Below are positions 31,653-35,962 of a stretch of DNA of 35,962 bases, one piece after another. Position 1 is the first letter of the stretch; each line of letters starts with the position of its first letter. The stretch lies in the IMG/VR virus record IMGVR_UViG_3300031623_000022, positions 1-35,962 of that record. One strand, 5' to 3'. The notes beneath the pieces are model-generated. The model ran no database searches. It was not told the DNA's origin and saw nothing but the letters and a program-made list of their open reading frames with translations. The position numbers were made by a program, and so were the translations under genes. The DNA comes from a virus.

Positions 31653-31660
31653 TATTTATC
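31653..31660 (-). promoter_or_regulatory. Late promoter GATAAATA, leaderless type
   Basis: GATAAATA, TGTATT, ATG (31644-31646): 6 nt to the start of the 679-residue gene. Confidence 0.7.
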
Positions 31661-31667
31661 AATTTAA

Positions 31668-33266
31668 TTAAATTATGCCCATCGGCAATGGCTCTTCAAA
31701 ACCAAATTCATCGTCATCGCCTGCATTTTGTGCCAACCTTTCATGAATTCTATCATCATATTTTGCCAAATGATTGCTTATTCGTAAAACTAGCAAAGTT
31801 GCAGATATTAAATCATCTGTTTCACCTACTTTTGCTTCAAACTTTAAACCATTAGCAACAAAGTTCTTTAATTCTTTAACTAAACGTCTACTATTAACTT
31901 CCATTTTATTTGCTTCAACTAAATTTTTTAATGTTGCACACACTGATAATTTAGTTTTAGCAGTTGTTGTAAATCCTTTACGATATCGTCGTTGTCCACT
32001 ACCAGTCTTTGGTTGGTTAACCATCATTCCAGCAAAATTTTCCTCGCCAGTATGTTCTATAACGGTTAAACATGCTTCACCGAGTGTGTTGTTTTCAACA
32101 CTCCAATATATCTCTGTTTCGGTATGTGCTGTCTCTGTATAACCTGTTTCTTTTGCAATATAACCTATAATGTCTTGCATTATTTTTATTTGGCGTTTTA
32201 CTGGAGATTTATTATGTTGCCATTCTGCTACTTGTTCCATAGTTATTCCATCAAAAACTTCAATGGCCGCGTAGTCGCCACCGGTACCTAAACTTGGATC
32301 CAGTCCTATTAAATAAATTCTACCTTTCTTTGGCCTATGAAACCATCGTACTTCGCCTGTTCTCATAAGAGGCTCGCGGCCTTTTAAACCTACTAACTTT
32401 AGTGCATCAATTAAAGTTTCATCATATATAATAAATTCACATAAATGTTCTCGTCTAAACCGTTCTTCACCTACTCTCGAACGTTCTTCTTTTGCCCATT
32501 TTTCATTTCGTTCTGGATGCTGATCCCATACTACTTTTAATCCTGAGAAGCCATTCTTTCCTAACTCTGTAGGCTCACCATATTCATCATGTGTTGCATT
32601 TGCTTCTCGCCAAATTGTAGAGAATTGATCATCATCACTATTAGGCGTTGAAGTAATAATACATTTACCACCTGTTGCAAGTGTTGGTGACAATGCTGTC
32701 CAAAATTCTTTTGCTACTCTTGGTTGTACGAATGCAAACTCGTCCATATAAATTAGCGACAAGGACATACCACGTCCAGTAGTTTCAGTAGTTGTGGCTG
32801 CCATAATTCGTGAACCATTATCAAAATCTATACTATTTCTATTATAATTAACTACACCACACCTTACAAAATCTGGTACACTCTCATATGCATATCGAAC
32901 ACGTTGCATAATTTCTGCAGCTCCAGTATATTTGTGTGCGGCAATTAATATAGTACTATCTGCTTTAAACATTGCAAACCACAAAAGATATCCTGCGGCA
33001 ACAGTGGTTTTACCCATTTGCCTAGCACACATATTAATTGAGAAACGATAATTATGATAGTTATCTATTAAATCATGCTGAAAATTATATGGCTTAAATT
33101 CAATTCTTCCTCTAACAGGATGCTGTATGTATATAAAATTACTCATAAAATGCAACGGTCCAGTATCAGGATTGAGACATTTTTCCAAATGCTCTACTTG
33201 CTGTTTACTATATTTTGTTTTTTTATGAGCAGTCTTAACTAAATGACTGTCTGTTCCGTGTGGCAT
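31668..33266 (-). CDS. gp17: Large terminase subunit, gp17/TerL
   Basis: 532 residues (T4 gp17 610). ATPase half: Walker A CARQMGKT (80-87), Walker B LIYMDEF (171-177), coupling motif TSTP (206-208 region). Nuclease half: first acidic residue in IGLDPS (D323), second in SVENNTLGEA (E391) and the last in GETDDLISA (D484/D485). It packages DNA into the prohead and cuts the concatemer. The start follows a perfect late promoter with 5 nt between and no Shine-Dalgarno. Confidence 0.93.
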   Translation of the reverse strand: MPHGTDSHLVKTAHKKTKYSKQQVEHLEKCLNPDTGPLHFMSNFIYIQHPVRGRIEFKPYNFQHDLIDNYHNYRFSINMCARQMGKTTVAAGYLLWFAMFKADSTILIAAHKYTGAAEIMQRVRYAYESVPDFVRCGVVNYNRNSIDFDNGSRIMAATTTETTGRGMSLSLIYMDEFAFVQPRVAKEFWTALSPTLATGGKCIITSTPNSDDDQFSTIWREANATHDEYGEPTELGKNGFSGLKVVWDQHPERNEKWAKEERSRVGEERFRREHLCEFIIYDETLIDALKLVGLKGREPLMRTGEVRWFHRPKKGRIYLIGLDPSLGTGGDYAAIEVFDGITMEQVAEWQHNKSPVKRQIKIMQDIIGYIAKETGYTETAHTETEIYWSVENNTLGEACLTVIEHTGEENFAGMMVNQPKTGSGQRRYRKGFTTTAKTKLSVCATLKNLVEANKMEVNSRRLVKELKNFVANGLKFEAKVGETDDLISATLLVLRISNHLAKYDDRIHERLAQNAGDDDEFGFEEPLPMGII

Positions 33267-33271
33267 GTAAA

Positions 33272-33279
33272 TATTTATA
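33272..33279 (-). promoter_or_regulatory. Late promoter TATAAATA (perfect), leaderless type
   Basis: TATAAATA, TTTAC, ATG (33264-33266): exact T4 late consensus 5 nt before the terminase start; next to the upstream gene's stop codon. Confidence 0.8.
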
Positions 33280-34509
33280 TTATCGATCTAAAGTTGTAAT
33301 ACGATTAAAACCAGGGCCTATAGAAATCTTAAGCGTATATCTTACCGTCCTGTACTCAATCTTACCAGATCGATTGGATTTCTTCCAGTTACCACCAGCC
33401 GTTGCTAATCTTATCTCAAAAACAATTTCTTCATTATCTTTAAAGGTATTCATAACACGTAAATTTGGCGGGCTTCCTGCTTTTACAGTTGTTATTGCAT
33501 GAAGATTTATCTTATCTACATTCTTACGAATATTATTTAGATGCCCGATTTTATAGCCCGAACCTCGAGTAATTCCAAGTACTTTTAAATCATCACCCTT
33601 TGATACGTGTATCTTTAAAAAATTTTCTAGGTTAGTAAGAAACAGTGCTTCTTGTCTATTAGTATTGATATTTTGATTAATTTGGTCAGCTGCGTTTTTC
33701 ATATGAAATACTGTTTCTTTAAAAGCATCTGACTCGCGACGTTTTTTTATCAAGTCAGTATCTTTCTCACTTTGATATTTTTTCGTTTTAATACTTGCAT
33801 TAACCTTATCTAAATCATCCCGAATAGAATTTTTATCAATAGTTACACCAATATCATTCCAAAAAGTTATTTGATCTCTAGATTTTATAGTTCCATCTTT
33901 ATTATAAGTCGTATTTTTTACAACTGCTGGGTTTTGACCTACTGGTATTAATTTACCACCTTCATCATATTTTAAACTATATAATTGAGTTATTTCATAG
34001 GGAAGGGTAGTATCCGCCGTCGCTGCTCCTATCATTTCGGGATTACTATGTACAATCTTAACATCTACTTTAGTAGTACTTTGATCTTCTCCTCCAATTG
34101 CTGATATAACAACCAAATCTGCTATTCCATTTTCTAAAATCTTTTTAGCACTTATCTTACTATCTATTGCTTCAAGTTCACCATTCGCGGCCGCTAATAC
34201 AGATGGGAAGTTATGACGGATGAATTCTACAGTATTATTAAACTCGTTTGGACTAAACGCATTGAGATGTAACTGATTCTTAATTACGTTCTTAACTTGT
34301 ATAGTATCAGCGGGTTTTCCTGCATTATTAACAGAATAACTCATTCCTGTCTTTGGTGTTAATTGTTTAGCAATTGAAAGCATAGTTGCTTCATCTGCTT
34401 GTCTTGGATAATTTAAAAAAGCTGCTGCCATGGCTGCGCCAAAAAAGGTTTCAGCAATATCGCCTTTTGTTAAACCTGTTCTTTCAAATATAAAATCATG
34501 CGCTCGCAT
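33280..34509 (-). CDS. Hypothetical protein, tagged N-terminus, possible nuclease-like core
   Basis: 409 residues starting MRAHDFIFERTGL (I-F-E at 7-9 fits the tag's protease-type site). Residues about 128-160 read ENGIADLVVISAIGGED then KVDVKIV, which could be a PD-(D/E)XK-like strand pair (D in ADLVV, D-x-K in VDVKI); this is a weak suggestion. The C-terminal half is beta-rich and basic. It overlaps the 99-residue gene by 14 nt. It may be injected or packaged, given tag and neighbours. Confidence 0.6.
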   Translation of the reverse strand: MRAHDFIFERTGLTKGDIAETFFGAAMAAAFLNYPRQADEATMLSIAKQLTPKTGMSYSVNNAGKPADTIQVKNVIKNQLHLNAFSPNEFNNTVEFIRHNFPSVLAAANGELEAIDSKISAKKILENGIADLVVISAIGGEDQSTTKVDVKIVHSNPEMIGAATADTTLPYEITQLYSLKYDEGGKLIPVGQNPAVVKNTTYNKDGTIKSRDQITFWNDIGVTIDKNSIRDDLDKVNASIKTKKYQSEKDTDLIKKRRESDAFKETVFHMKNAADQINQNINTNRQEALFLTNLENFLKIHVSKGDDLKVLGITRGSGYKIGHLNNIRKNVDKINLHAITTVKAGSPPNLRVMNTFKDNEEIVFEIRLATAGGNWKKSNRSGKIEYRTVRYTLKISIGPGFNRITTLDR

Positions 34510-34795
34510 TGTATCTATGTCCTGTTATTTGATTAAGTTTTGCTAACTCATTCCCTAACTGTCTCAATGGCTCGCTTAATTTATCATCATCGGCTTCGGC
34601 TTTTTTTATTATATCGTTAAAATCAACATCATCTAACTCATCATTTATATGTCTTAGTCGTTTTGCTTGTTTCTTTATTACACCACCTACGCCAGTCCAG
34701 ATGCGATGGTCACCGACATGCGGCCTGGTGTCTCGACGACGACCTGGCATATTTGCAATGTCGTTATAGTCTTCAACAAGCTCAACTAATCTCAT
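34496..34795 (-). CDS. Small hypothetical protein, tagged N-terminus
   Basis: 99 residues starting MRLVELVEDYNDIANMPGRR; L-V-E then D (6-9) fits the shared tag and cut pattern. A basic stretch (GRRRDTRPHVGDHRIW) is followed by two acidic-basic helices. Start and stop overlap its neighbours (1 nt at 34795, 14 nt at 34509), a coupled chain. Confidence 0.65.
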   Translation of the reverse strand: MRLVELVEDYNDIANMPGRRRDTRPHVGDHRIWTGVGGVIKKQAKRLRHINDELDDVDFNDIIKKAEADDDKLSEPLRQLGNELAKLNQITGHRYNASA

Positions 34796-35962
34796 TATTC
34801 AGTCTTATATTTGTCATACGCGGCAGTATAATCTTCTTCTAACTGCCCTGCATTCTTATAAGGGTTGTCGCCGCCAGCAACACGTCGTTGCCTTGGCTGT
34901 TTCTTAGATAGTCCAACAACTAAATCTTTAAGACCAAATGTTTTTGCATCACTTGAATGATCTTGCTCAACATCTTCAACTTCTTCAACTGCCTCATCAT
35001 GTCCTACAGGAGGATGTGACACTTTTGAAATTAAATCCTTCATTGAGGAAACTGGACTTGGTTCGTCATGATCCATATCTACACCAGCAATCTCATCGCC
35101 ATCAGGCTCTGAATGTCCAGTGTCCATACCTGATAATTGTAATACTCGTATTAACTCATCTGGTTGATCACTTGTAACTGTCATTGTCTTATGTGTACTA
35201 CCTTCATCTTTTGTAACACTTAGATTGTAGTTTGTTTTTGGCATTTCCATCTCGTCGCCGCATCCACTACCACACATCTCATTTACTCTCATTTCATTCT
35301 CCATATTTGTTTTTTGTTCTTTCGTTGCTTCTGGTGCACTTGGGTTATCGTTCTCGAAAACAAAACTCTTCTTATTATCATTTAACAACTCTCGCAAGTC
35401 GTTGTTAGGAATTTGTGCACTTTCGCCGGGTACAGCTAATACCATACCTGAATTTGTTATCGTTTTTGCTAATTCTTGCATTTCCATATCATCTGCAAAA
35501 GGAGAATCAGGTTTCGACGACACCGGTTCTGTTGGTGCTGGAACTCTCATAGGTGTACCGTCTGGTTTTGTAATCTCACTGGCCTTGGCTGCCTCAACAT
35601 ATCGCTCATACATTTCATCATCCGATGCTTTAAGTATAGGATCAGTTGACGTTGGATCTGTTTTGCGCCATTCGCCGCTGTCTGTTTTTCCAGCCCATTG
35701 TGTACCGTCCCACATATATGATACATCAGTATGTTTAAATGTTGCACCTTTTGGTATACTACCTGTACCTGATTTTGTAGTACGTACTTCATAATCTGTC
35801 AAAGCATCATCAATTGCTTCATCTGATAATTTAGCTGCATTCTTTAATATATTTCTTATACTATCAGTATCTAACTTATTACCTGACTTTTTCCAAGCCT
35901 TATTGGCATTATACTTTATAGTACTCCAATTGAATCTCGGATCGTCTATTCTTCCAGCTGCT
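34795..35962 (-). CDS. Acidic low-complexity virion-type protein (5' end outside window)
   Basis: The frame is open from the right edge to 34795, at least 388 residues; an apparent start at 35802 is an internal TTG, and the frame continues upstream (RFNWSTIKYNANKAWKK) with no ATG in the window. It is rich in Asp/Glu/Pro/Ser, with ATFKHTDVSYMWDGTQWAGK early, a Cys/Met-rich centre (MRVNEMCGSGCGDEMEM) and the shared motif ELIRVLQLSGMDTGH. Composition and position fit a structural or internal head protein. No family recognised. Confidence 0.6.
   Translation of the reverse strand, partial: AAGRIDDPRFNWSTIKYNANKAWKKSGNKLDTDSIRNILKNAAKLSDEAIDDALTDYEVRTTKSGTGSIPKGATFKHTDVSYMWDGTQWAGKTDSGEWRKTDPTSTDPILKASDDEMYERYVEAAKASEITKPDGTPMRVPAPTEPVSSKPDSPFADDMEMQELAKTITNSGMVLAVPGESAQIPNNDLRELLNDNKKSFVFENDNPSAPEATKEQKTNMENEMRVNEMCGSGCGDEMEMPKTNYNLSVTKDEGSTHKTMTVTSDQPDELIRVLQLSGMDTGHSEPDGDEIAGVDMDHDEPSPVSSMKDLISKVSHPPVGHDEAVEEVEDVEQDHSSDAKTFGLKDLVVGLSKKQPRQRRVAGGDNPYKNAGQLEEDYTAAYDKYKTE

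Noticed and set aside
1-35962. tRNA genes and CRISPR arrays
   Set aside because: I found no cloverleaf with a TTCGA-type arm and 3' acceptor match, and no regularly spaced direct repeats. A covariance search would be needed to exclude a divergent tRNA.

Overview
The window is part of a low-GC, tailed-phage genome of the marine T4-like (Straboviridae-related) type. The evidence is a full T4-type replication and recombination set: gp32, UvsX, a UvsY-like mediator, UvsW, gp41 helicase and gp61 primase. A gp17-type large terminase, many virion-like proteins and late-promoter octamers close to T4 TATAAATA are also present. The base composition and several cyanophage/pelagiphage-type conserved unknowns suggest a marine low-GC host (SAR11-like would fit). 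The host is an inference; no host gene, tRNA or photosynthesis gene was seen.

Layout, left to right. Nearly everything is on the minus strand, so transcription runs from high to low coordinates. 1-5.3 kb holds virion-like proteins (one with an Mtd-type N-terminus, one with a flagellin IN-like repeat), a SET-domain protein, an Sm-like protein and a PD-(D/E)XK nuclease. 5.4-12.3 kb is a run of small and medium head-type proteins, many with a short N-terminal tag, plus a nucleotidyltransferase/RNA-ligase-like protein. 12.3-15.0 kb is gp41, a small coiled-coil protein and gp61 under one early promoter. 15.1-18.5 kb holds a structural protein, a plus-strand unknown, and a four-gene early operon with a miniature DnaE-like protein and a zinc-finger protein. 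18.6-25.7 kb is UvsW, an AAA+ ATPase, small early genes including a cREC-domain protein, the UvsY-like protein, UvsX and gp32. 25.8-28.0 kb is a two-gene plus-strand cassette: a radical SAM enzyme overlapping a PLP-dependent aminotransferase-fold protein. 28.0-36.0 kb returns to virion and packaging genes: a PcfJ-domain protein, a 679-residue acidic protein, TerL and several tagged unknowns.

Two promoter classes are readable. Early/middle promoters match host sigma-70 (TTGACA, 16-18 bp, TATAAT) and sit before the replication genes. Late promoters read (T/G/A)ATAAATA and sit before the structural genes. In about a dozen cases the promoter lies only 5-6 nt from the start codon, so these mRNAs should be leaderless.

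The strongest candidates for something undescribed are: (1) a family of at least twelve unrelated proteins sharing an N-terminal tag (M-R/K-x-x-E-I/L-I/L-x-E) that resembles the T4 capsid-targeting sequence and its L/I-x-E protease site, several proteins of the window also carrying a second motif, [DE]LxR[LIV]xxLAG; (2) the radical SAM/PLP cassette; (3) a 201-residue protein that keeps the ordered motifs of the bacterial Pol III alpha active site; (4) widespread leaderless transcription.
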